From positions 1-64,000 of the forward strand of contig NZ_QKTX01000007.1 of assembly GCF_003253485.1 (NCBI RefSeq): a DNA stretch of 64,000 nucleotides, given 5' to 3'. Below the pieces are notes generated by a model. That model was given only the letters and a program-made list of their open reading frames with translations. It did no database searches and was not told the DNA's origin. This stretch comes from Algoriphagus aquaeductus. Its GTDB lineage: Bacteria > Bacteroidota > Bacteroidia > Cytophagales > Cyclobacteriaceae. Each line of letters starts with the position of its first letter. The first letter of the stretch is position 1. A program made the translations under genes and the position numbers. Below, one piece after another: positions 53,094 to 62,743 of the stretch.

Positions 53094-54298
53094 TTCTCCG
53101 TAAAGCTTTTCAAAATACTTCGAGCTAAAGCGGATTTATGTACTTCGTCGGGTCCGTCATAGATTCGGGCACCGCGTTCATGTCTGTACCAAAAAGACAG
53201 GAGCGTGTCATCCGTGATTCCCAATGCCCCGTGAACCTGAATCGCCCGATCGATCACTTTCATCAGGACATCGGCCACAAAGAATTTGATGGTCGAAATA
53301 TCCTCTCTTACCGCTTTTGCTCCCAATTCCTGCATCTTCTGGGCCGTATCCATGACCATGAGCCGGCTTGCTTTGATCTCGGCACGGCTTTCGGCAATCC
53401 AGTTTTGAATCGTCTGCTTTTCAGCTAGTGGTTTTCCGGGATCCAGTTGCCGCGAAATGGCTCGACGGCACATGAGGTCAAAAACCCGCTCGCAGATGCC
53501 GATCCAACGCATGCAATGGTGGATCCGGCCCGGACCTAGTCTTTCTTGAGCCAACGCAAATCCCTGTCCTTCCTTTCCAATCAGATTGGAAACGGGTACC
53601 CTGCAATTTTCAAATTTAACCTCTCCATGAGAAAGGTAGTCTTCTCCAGCCTCACCCATGATCGGAATGTTTCTCATCAGTCGATAGCCTGGATTATCCA
53701 AAGGGACCAAAATCATACTTGCCCGCTGATAGGGGCTTTCCGCTTCGGGATTGGTCACTGCCATCACGATGGTGAATTTGGCGCCATCTGCAGCGGTGGT
53801 AAACCATTTGTGACCACTGATCACAAATTCATCTCCTTCTCGGACCGCTGTAGTTGCCAAATGCACCGGATTGCTACCTGCCAAGGCCGGTTCGGTCATC
53901 GCAAAGCAGGACCGGATTTCTCCCTGCTGAAGTGGTTTGAGCCAAGTTGACTTTTGATCCTCTGTGCCAAAAAGATGGAGCAACTCCATATTTCCGATAT
54001 CCGGAGCGGCACAGTTGAACACATAATGGCCGATCGGACTTTGGCCCAAAATCTCAGAGACCTGCGCAAACTGAACCAAATTCAATCCAACACCACCGTC
54101 CGCTTTGGATAGGTGAGGGGCGAAAAGTCCAAGTTGCTTGGATTTGGTCCGAAGGTCATGCAATCGCGGAAGGTAACTTTTAAATGGTCCTTGGACCACG
54201 TTCAGATCGATGGGGAAGATTTCTTCCCGGATAAATTGCCTGTATTTCTCAAGAAGTGGGGCTAAAGCTTCTGGAGGAAAATTTGGGGTAGGATGCAT
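53090..54298 (-). CDS. Acyl-CoA dehydrogenase (ACAD10/11-like)
   Basis: The 402-residue flavoprotein belongs to the acyl-CoA dehydrogenase fold: FAMTEPALAGSNP, GHKWFTTAADGAKF, and a C-terminal QVHGALGITDDTLLSFWYRHERGARI. It resembles the ACAD10/11 branch, in which the enzyme eliminates phosphate from a 4-phosphoacyl-CoA and isomerises the product. The downstream kinase overlaps by 4 bases, giving a functional pair. The start at 54298 is 9 bases after the SDR stop. No ETF or acyl-CoA synthetase genes are next to it. Confidence 0.9.
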   Translation of the reverse strand: MHPTPNFPPEALAPLLEKYRQFIREEIFPIDLNVVQGPFKSYLPRLHDLRTKSKQLGLFAPHLSKADGGVGLNLVQFAQVSEILGQSPIGHYVFNCAAPDIGNMELLHLFGTEDQKSTWLKPLQQGEIRSCFAMTEPALAGSNPVHLATTAVREGDEFVISGHKWFTTAADGAKFTIVMAVTNPEAESPYQRASMILVPLDNPGYRLMRNIPIMGEAGEDYLSHGEVKFENCRVPVSNLIGKEGQGFALAQERLGPGRIHHCMRWIGICERVFDLMCRRAISRQLDPGKPLAEKQTIQNWIAESRAEIKASRLMVMDTAQKMQELGAKAVREDISTIKFFVADVLMKVIDRAIQVHGALGITDDTLLSFWYRHERGARIYDGPDEVHKSALARSILKSFTEK

Positions 54299-54307
54299 TG
54301 GGGTAAG

Positions 54308-55075
54308 TTAAATGGTAAAGCCCCCATCCGCTGTAAATACACCACCTGTAGTGTAGGACGAGGCAGAGGAAGCCAGGAAAAGCGCCATGGCTCCGATTTC
54401 TTCAGAAGTGCCGGCACGCTTGATGGCGAGCTGCTTCATGATCATGGACATGATTTTTTCATTGGTCCAAAGGGCCTCGGAGAATTTGGTTTGAATCAGT
54501 CCCGGACAGATTGCGTTGACCCGGATTTTAGAATCCCCCCATTCTTTGGCGAAAACTTTGGTGAGGGAAATCAAGGCTGCCTTGGACACTGAGTAGATTC
54601 CCAATCCATGTTCAGGGGAGATACCCCCGATACTGGAAATATTGATTACCGAGGCTCCGGAGGATTTTCTCAGATGAGGATAGCAAAGACGGCATAATTC
54701 AAAGGCTGCTTTGACATTGACATTCATGATTTTGTCAAATGCTTCCAGGCTGGTTTCATGGACTGGACCAAACACGGGATTGGTTGCAGCATTGTTGACC
54801 AAAATGTCGATGGTACCATATAAGGCCACCGTTTTTTCTACCAATGCAGGAAGTTCATCCATGTTTCCGACGTTGCAAGCAATGCCGCTGCCTACATATC
54901 CTTTGGACCTGAGTTTTTCGGCCATTCCGTCCAATGCGTCTTGTTTTCTGCTACTGATGACCACTTTGGCTCCTGCTGCTGCAAAAATTTCTGCAATGCT
55001 GAATCCAATGCCTTTACTGGCGCCCGTAATGAGGGCCACTTTCCCCTCCAAAGAAAAAACCGAAGATAAATCCAT
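54308..55075 (-). CDS. Short-chain dehydrogenase/reductase
   Basis: The 255-residue SDR begins with VALITGASKGIGFSIAEIF (cofactor site TGxxxGIG), has NNAATNP, the catalytic Ser near NISSIGGI and YSVSKAALI (Tyr-Lys). It resembles 3-oxoacyl reductases or 2- to 4-ketoacid/alcohol types. It is the first gene of the minus-strand operon, where it could reduce a 4-oxoacyl-CoA before phosphorylation. It is divergent from the MDR gene with 109 bases between them, which probably hold both promoters. No operator could be identified there. Confidence 0.92.
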   Translation of the reverse strand: MDLSSVFSLEGKVALITGASKGIGFSIAEIFAAAGAKVVISSRKQDALDGMAEKLRSKGYVGSGIACNVGNMDELPALVEKTVALYGTIDILVNNAATNPVFGPVHETSLEAFDKIMNVNVKAAFELCRLCYPHLRKSSGASVINISSIGGISPEHGLGIYSVSKAALISLTKVFAKEWGDSKIRVNAICPGLIQTKFSEALWTNEKIMSMIMKQLAIKRAGTSEEIGAMALFLASSASSYTTGGVFTADGGFTI

Positions 55076-55184
55076 GAGTTTTGGGTTATATTACTTCCTT
55101 AAGTTATAAAAGTTAACTCAGTGGAAAAGTGGAATCCTCCAGTTATTTCATTGAATTGATAAAAATCATCTCACTATCAAGCCC

Positions 55185-56156
55185 ATGCAAGAACTTATTT
55201 TTGAACAGACCGGTCCTCCTCAGGAAGTACTCCAGTTAAGAGAAAGCCCAATCCCCACTCCGAAGCCGCATGAAGTCTTGGTCAAAGTCAAGGCGAGAAA
55301 TATCAATCCTTCCGACATCATGTTTGTCCGTGGGATGTATGGCATCACTCCCAAGCTGCCCAGCAGTGCAGGTTTTGAAGCGAGTGGTGTGGTAGAAAAG
55401 GGGGATGAGGCCGGGAAGGTAAAAGCAGGCACCCGAGTGATGTTTACCGCCATCGGTACTTGGAGAGACTATGTCTGTGTGCCTGCTGCTTTGGTAATTC
55501 CTGTACCGCCTCAGATGTCGGATGAGGTGGCCTGTCAGGCTTTTGTCAATCCGATGACCGCTTACGGCATGATCGAGGAGTCAGGCCTGCGGGCTGGAGA
55601 ATGGCTATTGATCACTGCGGGAGCCTCAGCTTTTGGGAAATTTGCCATTCAGATGGCCAAGTCAAAAGGAATCAAAGTGGCCGCCACAGTCCGTCATGAT
55701 GCCCAGAAGGCGGTGTTGGAGAATCTAGGAGCAGATTTGGTAGTCAATACCGAAACAGAGAAGCTTCAGAAAGTAGTGCCTGAAAAAACTGAAGGGGGAG
55801 TTCAGGTAGTTTTTGATGCAGTCGGAGGAATGCTTGGAGCAAAAGCTTTGGCATGTCTCAGACCCAAAGGAAAAATGATGGTTTTCGGTGCTTTAGCCTT
55901 GGAAAATATGCCGGTAAACAGCGGATTACTCATTTTTAAAAATCTCAGAATTGAAGGCTTTTGGTTGAGTACTTGGGTAGAGGAAATGGCACCTGAGGCT
56001 CGGATGAAGGCTTTTCAGACGGTTTTTGGATTTCTGATGAAGGAGGATTCGAAGATCGATATCGAAGGAAAATATCCACTCTCGGAGTTTAAAGCTGCCT
56101 TGGAAGCCTACGAAAAGCCCGGCAGAAACGGAAAAATCCTTTTGGTCAGCGAATAA
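55185..56156 (+). CDS. MDR-family quinone oxidoreductase / enoyl reductase-like
   Basis: The 323-residue protein has the medium-chain dehydrogenase fold without the zinc-binding pattern: KVKARNINPSDIMFVRGMYG in the N-terminal part and LITAGASAFGKFAIQMAKSK in the NADPH domain. Relatives include 2-enoyl thioester reductases (MECR/Etr1) and zeta-crystallin quinone reductases. It is divergent from the fatty-acid operon and could act on the same substrates, but the sequence alone does not decide. It is followed by a small unknown gene at 56227. Confidence 0.88.
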   Translation: MQELIFEQTGPPQEVLQLRESPIPTPKPHEVLVKVKARNINPSDIMFVRGMYGITPKLPSSAGFEASGVVEKGDEAGKVKAGTRVMFTAIGTWRDYVCVPAALVIPVPPQMSDEVACQAFVNPMTAYGMIEESGLRAGEWLLITAGASAFGKFAIQMAKSKGIKVAATVRHDAQKAVLENLGADLVVNTETEKLQKVVPEKTEGGVQVVFDAVGGMLGAKALACLRPKGKMMVFGALALENMPVNSGLLIFKNLRIEGFWLSTWVEEMAPEARMKAFQTVFGFLMKEDSKIDIEGKYPLSEFKAALEAYEKPGRNGKILLVSE

Positions 56157-56226
56157 TCGGTCTTTTGTTCGGGTAAAACTTCAGGATTAGCCATCTTTGC
56201 ACTTTCAACAAACCAAATTTTACTCC

Positions 56227-56649
56227 ATGAACTGGGAAAAGTTAGATCAGCAGCTTACCGAAATTGTCAAAAAACGAAATCAACTGAGTCAGATGGATTA
56301 TAGCGACGACAGCTATGACGATCTGGAAGAAGAACTGCATGATCTGGAGGATGATTTCAATGAGGAATATGAGGAAGTGCTTGAACCCCAATTGGAAAAG
56401 ATCTATGCTAAATTGAAGTCCGATACGGATATTCTTTTGCCCACCGCTTATTTGGCCAATCAGTATAAGGAAATGCTGCCTGATGCCAAAGGTATCATCA
56501 CTTACGAAGTGAGCGGTAACCAAGGCGTTCCGATCGAATCGGATCAATTGGGAAAGGTGGATATGAGAATTGTCTTAGTGCCCAATCCTACCCGATTTGT
56601 ATTACTCGTCAATGGAATGCAGCTCAAAGAGCTTTGGAAAAGCAGATAA
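56227..56649 (+). CDS. Conserved hypothetical protein
   Basis: A 140-residue protein with no recognisable family. The first 65 residues are acidic and helical, very likely coiled coil (MDYSDDSYDDLEEELHDLED). The rest seems to be a small alpha/beta domain (GIITYEVSGNQGVPIESDQL, then RIVLVPNPTRFVLLVNGMQL). It has no signal or membrane segment. The ATG at 56227 was chosen over 56197 because the former begins the compact sequence MNWEKLDQQL. It is 70 bases after the MDR gene, and a very strong terminator follows. Confidence 0.6.
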   Translation: MNWEKLDQQLTEIVKKRNQLSQMDYSDDSYDDLEEELHDLEDDFNEEYEEVLEPQLEKIYAKLKSDTDILLPTAYLANQYKEMLPDAKGIITYEVSGNQGVPIESDQLGKVDMRIVLVPNPTRFVLLVNGMQLKELWKSR

Positions 56650-56688
56650 AAACAAGAAAGGCTGTCGATCGACAGCCTTTCTTGTTTT
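56649..56688. terminator. Perfect bidirectional terminator between the 56227 gene and TetR
   Basis: 18-bp perfect stem (aaaacaagaaaggctgtc / gacagcctttcttgtttt) with a 4-base loop. It overlaps the stop codon of the TetR gene (56687-56689). Confidence 0.92.
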
Positions 56689-57382
56689 AGAACAAACTTG
56701 CCTGAACGATTTGAGGTTTACTTGCCTGCACGGTTCCTTTAAGCATATCCTGCATCAGTTTGATAAAGCCTGGTTGCCAGGATTCCGGGCTGATTTTGGT
56801 TTCTTTTCCTTCAAATTCGATCGGGCCACTCATTTTTTCAAACCCGATGATCATACTCCAAATGGTATAGAAAGTGATCTCAGGCTGTAATTCCGGACGA
56901 ATACTTCCGTCTTTGATTCCCTGAGAAACCATCTGAATCCCGATTCGGGCCGGCTCGTGATGAAGCTCGAGTAGCTTATGAAAATGAGTAGAATCAAGAA
57001 TCAAGGGATCTATCTCATGTCTCAGCTTTGGATTGGTGTATTTTTTCATCACATCCAAAAAGTGAAGAATGGCTTGGTAATAAACCGGTTGCTCCTTGGC
57101 AAATACCCAAATCCGCTGGACCAGATCGGTGATCATTTCCAATCCGTTTTTTCCTTTGGAACGGAAGGATTCCCGAAACTCCTCCTTAAACTGATCAAAG
57201 GCCTTTTTGGTCAACGCCATGAACAGGTCTTCTTTGTTTTTGTAATAAAAATAGGTGAGGCCCTTACTGATTCCTGCCCGCTTAGCCACATCTTCCATAC
57301 GTGTGGCATTGTAACCTTTGGTCGTAAAAAGGGCTACCGCTGAATCCAGAATGAGTTTTTCCTTGTTTTTTTCTCCTGCCAT
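56687..57382 (-). CDS. TetR/AcrR family transcriptional regulator
   Basis: The 231-residue protein has an N-terminal TetR DNA-binding domain (LILDSAVALFTTKGYNATRM through GLTYFYYKNKEDLFMALTKK) and a helical ligand pocket. Given the adjacent acyl-CoA genes, an acyl-CoA or fatty-acid ligand is a reasonable guess, as in FadR- and PaaR-type TetR proteins. A large imperfect palindrome lies 43-80 bases upstream of its start and may be its own operator. It is convergent with the 56227 gene and transcribed in the same direction as tyrS. Confidence 0.93.
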   Translation of the reverse strand: MAGEKNKEKLILDSAVALFTTKGYNATRMEDVAKRAGISKGLTYFYYKNKEDLFMALTKKAFDQFKEEFRESFRSKGKNGLEMITDLVQRIWVFAKEQPVYYQAILHFLDVMKKYTNPKLRHEIDPLILDSTHFHKLLELHHEPARIGIQMVSQGIKDGSIRPELQPEITFYTIWSMIIGFEKMSGPIEFEGKETKISPESWQPGFIKLMQDMLKGTVQASKPQIVQASLF

Positions 57383-57424
57383 GGGTTTGATATGCTTGAT
57401 TGAAAAGTGACTTCAAAGATATTA

Positions 57425-57462
57425 AATCCGGGTCAAAAAAGAACCATTTTTCGAACCGGATT
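57425..57462. promoter_or_regulatory. Candidate TetR autoregulatory operator (palindrome)
   Basis: Left arm aatccgggtcaaaaaa and right arm tttttcgaaccggatt match as reverse complements at 14 of 16 positions, with a 6-base centre. It is located between the tyrS terminator and the TetR start (57382). Confidence 0.4.
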
Positions 57463-57466
57463 CAAC

Positions 57467-57504
57467 TAAAAAAGGCCTCAAATTTTATTCTTGAGGCCTT
57501 TCTG
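57467..57504 (-). terminator. Terminator of tyrS
   Basis: 11-bp stem aaaggcctcaa / ttgaggccttt, 9-base loop. On the minus strand it is followed by a T-run. Confidence 0.85.
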
Positions 57505-57520
57505 CTGAGAATCAGGAGTT

Positions 57521-58813
57521 TTATTTTACTTCCAGAATGTAGTAGTTTTTCTTTCCCTTTTGGATCAAAAGATACTTTCCTTGCAACAGATTGAAGCTCA
57601 ATGGGGCATTGGGATCCGCTACTTTTTCTTTGTTGATACTTACCCCGCCTCCTTGGATCATTTTGCGTGCTTCTCCTTTGGAAGGGAAGATTTGAGCATG
57701 GGTTTTTTCTCCGAAAAGATCCAATATATTTTCAATCGAATTAAATTCTTCTTTGGTCAATTGAACCTGGGGCACACCTTCAAATACCGCCAGGAAAGTT
57801 CGCTCGTCCAAAGAAGCTAAGTCCTCTGTAGAGGATTTCCCAAAAAGAATCTCGGAAGCTTTTACAGCCATTTCGTAATCTTCCTGACTGTGGACCATGA
57901 TGGTCACTTGCTTGGCGATTTCCTTTTGGAGCGTTCTCAGGTGAGGAGCTTGGGCATGCTCGGCTTCCAAGCGTTCGATGGTAGATTGATCCAGTATGGT
58001 AAAAATGCGGATATATTTAGATGCATCCTCATCTGACACATTCAGCCAAAACTGATAGAACGCATACGGAGAAGTCTTTTCCGGATCTAGCCATACGGAA
58101 CCGCTTTCGGTTTTTCCGAATTTGGTGCCGTCTGCCTTGGTGATCAAGGGAACAGTCAAAGCATAGGCACTTCCACCGCCCATTCTTCGGATGAGTTCAG
58201 TCCCGGTGACGATATTTCCCCATTGATCTGAGCCGCCCAATTGGATGGTACAGTTGTTATTTTTCCAGAGATGGTAGAAGTCATAGCCCTGAATCAGCTG
58301 GTAGCTGAATTCGGTAAAGGAGAGTCCATTTCCATCTTCCAGTCTTCTTTTTACGCTGTCTTTGGACATCATATAATTGACCGTGATGTGCTTTCCTACT
58401 TCGCGGATAAAATCCAGAAAGGAAAACTGAGACATCCAGTCGTAGTTATTGACCAATTCAGCTTTGTTGGAAGTGGCACCTGAAAAGTCCAAAAATTTGG
58501 ATAGTTGTCCTTGGATGCAAGCTACATTGTGATCTAGTGTGGCTTTGTCCAATAGATTTCGCTCGGCTGATTTGAAAGATGGATCTCCAATCATCCCGGT
58601 GGCCCCGCCGACCAAAGCGAAAGGTTTGTGACCTGCTCTTTGGAGGTGAAGCAAAGTCATCACACCCACCAAATGTCCGATATGAAGGGAATCTGCAGTA
58701 GGATCGAACCCCAAATAGGCCGAAGCCATGCCTTTGGCAAGGTGTTCTTCGATTTCAGGTGTCATGTCCTGGAGCATTCCTCTCCATCTCAGTTCTTGTA
58801 TAAATGAATTCAT
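57521..58813 (-). CDS. tyrS: Tyrosyl-tRNA synthetase
   Basis: The 430-residue class I synthetase charges tRNA-Tyr. It has the HIGH motif (HIGH at 44-47 in SLHIGHLVG), the tyrosine pocket ([15 protein letters not shown]), the KMSKS equivalent as KFGKT, and a C-terminal S4-like RNA-binding domain ([20 protein letters not shown]). The ATG at 58813 gives the standard start [12 protein letters not shown]; the ORF extends to 58843 but adds no family sequence. A terminator follows. Confidence 0.96.
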   Translation of the reverse strand: MNSFIQELRWRGMLQDMTPEIEEHLAKGMASAYLGFDPTADSLHIGHLVGVMTLLHLQRAGHKPFALVGGATGMIGDPSFKSAERNLLDKATLDHNVACIQGQLSKFLDFSGATSNKAELVNNYDWMSQFSFLDFIREVGKHITVNYMMSKDSVKRRLEDGNGLSFTEFSYQLIQGYDFYHLWKNNNCTIQLGGSDQWGNIVTGTELIRRMGGGSAYALTVPLITKADGTKFGKTESGSVWLDPEKTSPYAFYQFWLNVSDEDASKYIRIFTILDQSTIERLEAEHAQAPHLRTLQKEIAKQVTIMVHSQEDYEMAVKASEILFGKSSTEDLASLDERTFLAVFEGVPQVQLTKEEFNSIENILDLFGEKTHAQIFPSKGEARKMIQGGGVSINKEKVADPNAPLSFNLLQGKYLLIQKGKKNYYILEVK

Positions 58814-58986
58814 CGGAAAAAGGTCGTTTTTAATTGCCCGCAAATATAGGGTTATCGGGGAAGTATGGAAATTTCCCTTTGGATTGAATTTTTGGTTAAG
58901 TTGCGCAACATAATTGCATGACCACTCTTCAAAAAGGCACAGGTGAGTGCCTGATTTATTTACTTACTTTCGCACAAATCCTTTTG

Positions 58987-61900
58987 ATGTCTATGATAAA
59001 ACGATTTCTAACTCTGGCTTTTGGAGCCTCCCTTTTTATGGGAAGTGCTGTCCAAGCCCAAACTTCACCCAATTGGTTTCGCTATCCGGCCATTTCTCCG
59101 GATGGAAGTCAGATTGCCTTTACTTACAAAGGTGACCTTTATCTTGTCCCCAGCGCAGGAGGCAAAGCCACCCAACTGACCTTTCACGAAGCACATGATT
59201 TTAAGCCTGTATGGTCTCGGGACGGGCAGCACATTGCTTTTGCTTCGGATCGGTATGGCAATTTTGATGTGTTTGTCATGAACGCCGGCGGGGGAGAAGC
59301 TACCCGACTGACTTATCATTCGACCGATGAGATGCCATTTGACTTCAGTTCAGATGATCAAAAAATCATTTTTGGTGCAGCTAGAATGGACTTGGCTGAG
59401 CATCGGCAATATCCTACCGGATCTCAGCCTGAATTGTATCAGGTCAACAAAAAAGGCGGTAGAGTGGATCAAGTTTGGACCATTCCTGCGGAGTATGTGC
59501 AAAGCTCCAAGGATGGCTCCAAGATGATCTATCATGATAAAAAAGGAGGGGAAAACGAATGGAGAAAGCATCATCAGTCAGGCATTGCCCGAGACATTTG
59601 GATGTATGATGCCTCCAAAAATGAGCATGTGATGCTGACCAAATTCTATGGGGAAGACCGCAATCCGGTTTTCTCTCCTGACGAATCAGAAATCTACTAC
59701 CTCAGTGAAGCCAATGGCAGCTTCAATGTGTACAGTATGCCGGTAGCTAACCCAAATCAAACTCAGGCGCTGACTTCATTTAAGAATTTCCCCGTTCGGT
59801 TTTTGTCCATCGCCAAGGATGGAACCATGAGCTTTAGCTATGACGGGGAATTGTACACCATGAGAAAAGGCAGCGAGCCTAAAAAGGTACAAGTTTCCAT
59901 TGCTACCCAAGCTATTTCCAATCCGGATAATTACATCTCTATCAATGGTGGTGTACGCGAAATGTCAATTTCCCCTGATGGTAAGGAAATTGCTTTCATT
60001 GCACGCGGAGAGGTTTTTGTCACTTCCGTGGATGGTTCACTGACCAAAAGAATCACCAATACGCCTGAGCAAGAGCGATTTGTGGAATTTGCTCCGGATG
60101 GAAAATCACTGGTTTATGCCTCTGAGCGTGAAGGCAAATGGCAGATTTTCAAAAGCTCCAAATTGAGAGCAGAAGAACCGTTTTTCTTTGCGGCAACCTT
60201 GCTCAAAGAAGAGCCTTTGGTAAGCATGGCTACAGAGGCCTACTTACCTAAGTTTTCTCCGGATGGAAAGAAACTGGCTTATGTAGAAGGAAGAAGAAGC
60301 CTGAAGGTGATGGATTTGGCCACAAAAGCGACGGTAACTTTGATGGGACCAGACTTGCTTTTCCACATGAGCGATGGGGATCAATATTTCACCTGGAGTC
60401 CTGACAGCAAGTGGCTCCTTGCCAGCTACCGACCTACGATGACCAATTCTGAGGTAGTTCTTTTGGATGCTTCGGGAAAGGAAAAAATGCGAAAGCTCAC
60501 CCAAAGCGGGTATTCTGATGACAATGCGAAATGGGTCAACGGAGGAAAGCAGATGATCTGGTTTTCCAACCGGGACGGTCTGAGAAGCTATGCTACCAGC
60601 GGAAGAATGGAAGAAGACGTCTATGCCTTATTCTTTGATCAGGCTGCTTGGGATAAGTTTCGCTTGAGCAAGGAAGAGTTTGATCTTTTGAAGGAAATCG
60701 AAAAATCCAAAAAACCGGATGCCACAGAAGATAAATCTAAAACCGATTCAAAAGCTGACGAGAAAAAGACCGAAACTTTGGTATTCAACTGGGATGGGTT
60801 TGAGGATCGAAAGGCCCGATTGACCATTCATTCATCCATAATGGGTGACGCAGTGCTATCCAAAGACGGAGAAAAGCTGTTTTACCTCGCCCGGTTTGAG
60901 AAAGGCATGAACCTTTGGTCAACCAATTTGAGAACCAAAGAAACCAAGCAGGAAATTGCCTTAGACGCCAATTCAGGCCGGTTGATATGGGATAAAGACC
61001 AGAAAAATCTCTTTCTCCTTGCTGATGGAAGTATCTCCAAAATCAATCCGGAAGGCATGAAGAGGGAATCCATCAAGATTGCAGGGGAGATGACCTTTGA
61101 TAAAAATGCGGAAACTGCACATCTTTTTGAGCATGTGTGGTTGAGAACAAAGGGGATTTTCTATACGCCGGACATGCATGGAATTGATTGGAATGCCATC
61201 AAGCCAGCCTACCAAAAGTATTTGCCACATATCGGTAATAGCTATGAGTTTGCAGAACTTCTTTCCGAAATGATCGGTGAGCTCAACGTGTCACACGCCG
61301 GAGCAAGATTTAGCAGGTCAGTGCCAATGGCCGATGCCACAGGTGCCCTTGGTGTATTTTTTGACTACAGCCATACTGGCAACGGGATCAAAATAACAGA
61401 GGTAATTCCCGGAGGTCCCTTAGACAAAGCAGATATAAAAGTAGGGGCTGGAATGATCATCGAACGAATTGACGGAGAATTGATCGCACCGGATTTTGAT
61501 TTTGCAAAGCTTCTCAACAGAAAAGCGGATAAGTTTACCTTGATCGAAGTGTATGACCCTAAAACCAATTCAAGGAATCAGTATACCGTGAAACCGATCA
61601 CTCTGGGTGCAGAGAATCAATTGCTTTATAAGCGTTGGGTAAAAAAGAACCAGGAAGAAGTGGAGAGGTTAAGTGGTGGAAAATTGGGTTACGTCCATAT
61701 TCCTGGAATGAGCGACGGGCCTTATCGAAATGTCTATGAGGACATGTTGGGCAAGTATTTTGAAAAAGAAGGGATGGTGGTCGATACCCGATTCAACGGA
61801 GGCGGTGATTTGGTGGCTGATTTGGCGATGTTCTTTACGGGAGAGTCTTTCTTGACCTATGCCACCGCTGACAAAGTGGTGGGTGGTGAGCCTACCGCGC

Positions 61901-62229
61901 GCTGGACAAAACCTACTTTGGCCATGTTTAATGAAGCTAACTATTCGGATGGACATTGCTTTGCCTGCGGCTATACTGATTTGAAAATTGGAAAAACCGT
62001 CGGCATGCCTACTCCGGGAACCTGTTCTTTTGCCGGATGGGAAAGCCTTCCTGATGGAACCCGCTGGGGCGCTGTTCCGATTTCTGCCAAAAACAAAGCA
62101 GGAGAGTGGTTGGAAAATAATGAAACTAAGCCTCAGTTTGAAGTGAAAAATATGCCTGGTAAAATTGATCAAGGCATAGACCAACAACTCGAAAAGGCAG
62201 TGGAAGAATTGCTTAAGGACATCAAATAA
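58987..62229 (+). CDS. Tricorn-like S41 peptidase with beta-propeller and PDZ domains
   Basis: The 1080-residue protein starts with a signal peptide (MSMIKRFLTLAFGASLFMGS to VQAQ). Residues about 30-350 contain WD40/PD40-type repeats (AISPDGSQIAFTYKGDL and similar), a second propeller-like half follows to about 680, then a PDZ domain (about 800-870) and an S41 protease domain with the nucleophile Ser in NEANYSDGHCF near residue 980. Tricorn proteases degrade peptides coming from larger proteases. It is probably periplasmic. The ATG at 58987 is preferred to 58918, which adds 23 residues in front of the signal peptide and lies upstream of a possible promoter element (58965-58972). Confidence 0.93.
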   Translation: MSMIKRFLTLAFGASLFMGSAVQAQTSPNWFRYPAISPDGSQIAFTYKGDLYLVPSAGGKATQLTFHEAHDFKPVWSRDGQHIAFASDRYGNFDVFVMNAGGGEATRLTYHSTDEMPFDFSSDDQKIIFGAARMDLAEHRQYPTGSQPELYQVNKKGGRVDQVWTIPAEYVQSSKDGSKMIYHDKKGGENEWRKHHQSGIARDIWMYDASKNEHVMLTKFYGEDRNPVFSPDESEIYYLSEANGSFNVYSMPVANPNQTQALTSFKNFPVRFLSIAKDGTMSFSYDGELYTMRKGSEPKKVQVSIATQAISNPDNYISINGGVREMSISPDGKEIAFIARGEVFVTSVDGSLTKRITNTPEQERFVEFAPDGKSLVYASEREGKWQIFKSSKLRAEEPFFFAATLLKEEPLVSMATEAYLPKFSPDGKKLAYVEGRRSLKVMDLATKATVTLMGPDLLFHMSDGDQYFTWSPDSKWLLASYRPTMTNSEVVLLDASGKEKMRKLTQSGYSDDNAKWVNGGKQMIWFSNRDGLRSYATSGRMEEDVYALFFDQAAWDKFRLSKEEFDLLKEIEKSKKPDATEDKSKTDSKADEKKTETLVFNWDGFEDRKARLTIHSSIMGDAVLSKDGEKLFYLARFEKGMNLWSTNLRTKETKQEIALDANSGRLIWDKDQKNLFLLADGSISKINPEGMKRESIKIAGEMTFDKNAETAHLFEHVWLRTKGIFYTPDMHGIDWNAIKPAYQKYLPHIGNSYEFAELLSEMIGELNVSHAGARFSRSVPMADATGALGVFFDYSHTGNGIKITEVIPGGPLDKADIKVGAGMIIERIDGELIAPDFDFAKLLNRKADKFTLIEVYDPKTNSRNQYTVKPITLGAENQLLYKRWVKKNQEEVERLSGGKLGYVHIPGMSDGPYRNVYEDMLGKYFEKEGMVVDTRFNGGGDLVADLAMFFTGESFLTYATADKVVGGEPTARWTKPTLAMFNEANYSDGHCFACGYTDLKIGKTVGMPTPGTCSFAGWESLPDGTRWGAVPISAKNKAGEWLENNETKPQFEVKNMPGKIDQGIDQQLEKAVEELLKDIK

Positions 62230-62232
62230 AAC

Positions 62233-62266
62233 AAGAAACCCCGGTCCAAAAGGCCGGGGTTTCTTA
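62233..62266. terminator. Terminator after the tricorn-like gene
   Basis: Perfect 12-bp stem aagaaaccccgg / ccggggtttctt with a 9-base loop, between two convergent genes. Confidence 0.85.
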
Positions 62267-62289
62267 ATTGCTTATCCATTTAAAGTATT

Positions 62290-62619
62290 TTACTGGTATT
62301 GCTTTGTGTTCAGTGATTCGTCGTTTTTGAAAAACTGAGTCAATTTAGCAAAAGAGGTGTCGAAGTATCCTTCCAGCATTCTCTTGATGATGAATGTTCT
62401 GTATTCATCTTTAGAAACGATTGGAAAGTATTCGTGGCTCTTGCCGTAAGATTTGTGACTTACAAACCCTTTTCTTTCAAGAATTCTTACGATAGTGGAT
62501 ACCGTATTGTAAGCGGGTTTTGGTTCTGTCATGGGGGTTAGGATATCTTTCACGAAGCCTCGCTCAATATCCCAGAGGATTTGCATGATTTCCTCTTCTG
62601 CTCTGGTTAATGGTTTCAT
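62290..62619 (-). CDS. BlaI/MecI/CopY family repressor
   Basis: The 109-residue winged-helix protein has the BlaI pattern: LTRAEEEIMQILWDIERGFV, AYNTVSTIVRILERKGFVSH, then KDEYRTFIIKRMLEGYFDTS for dimerisation. Members repress beta-lactamase or copper genes and are usually cleaved by an adjacent BlaR/MecR M56 peptidase. No M56 peptidase or TonB partner is present next to it here, so its signal is unknown. It is 175 bases downstream of the desaturase gene on the same strand but separated by a terminator, so it probably has its own promoter. Confidence 0.9.
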   Translation of the reverse strand: MKPLTRAEEEIMQILWDIERGFVKDILTPMTEPKPAYNTVSTIVRILERKGFVSHKSYGKSHEYFPIVSKDEYRTFIIKRMLEGYFDTSFAKLTQFFKNDESLNTKQYQ

Positions 62620-62743
62620 AAGGTGTTAAGTTTTAATTCCATAGAAAATTATACGTTTAGTTTCTTATTTGCAAAGCAAATCGGAAAATATTTTTACATT
62701 TTAGTTGAAAGTTTTCAATAATCCATTGATAATTAGGTATTAA

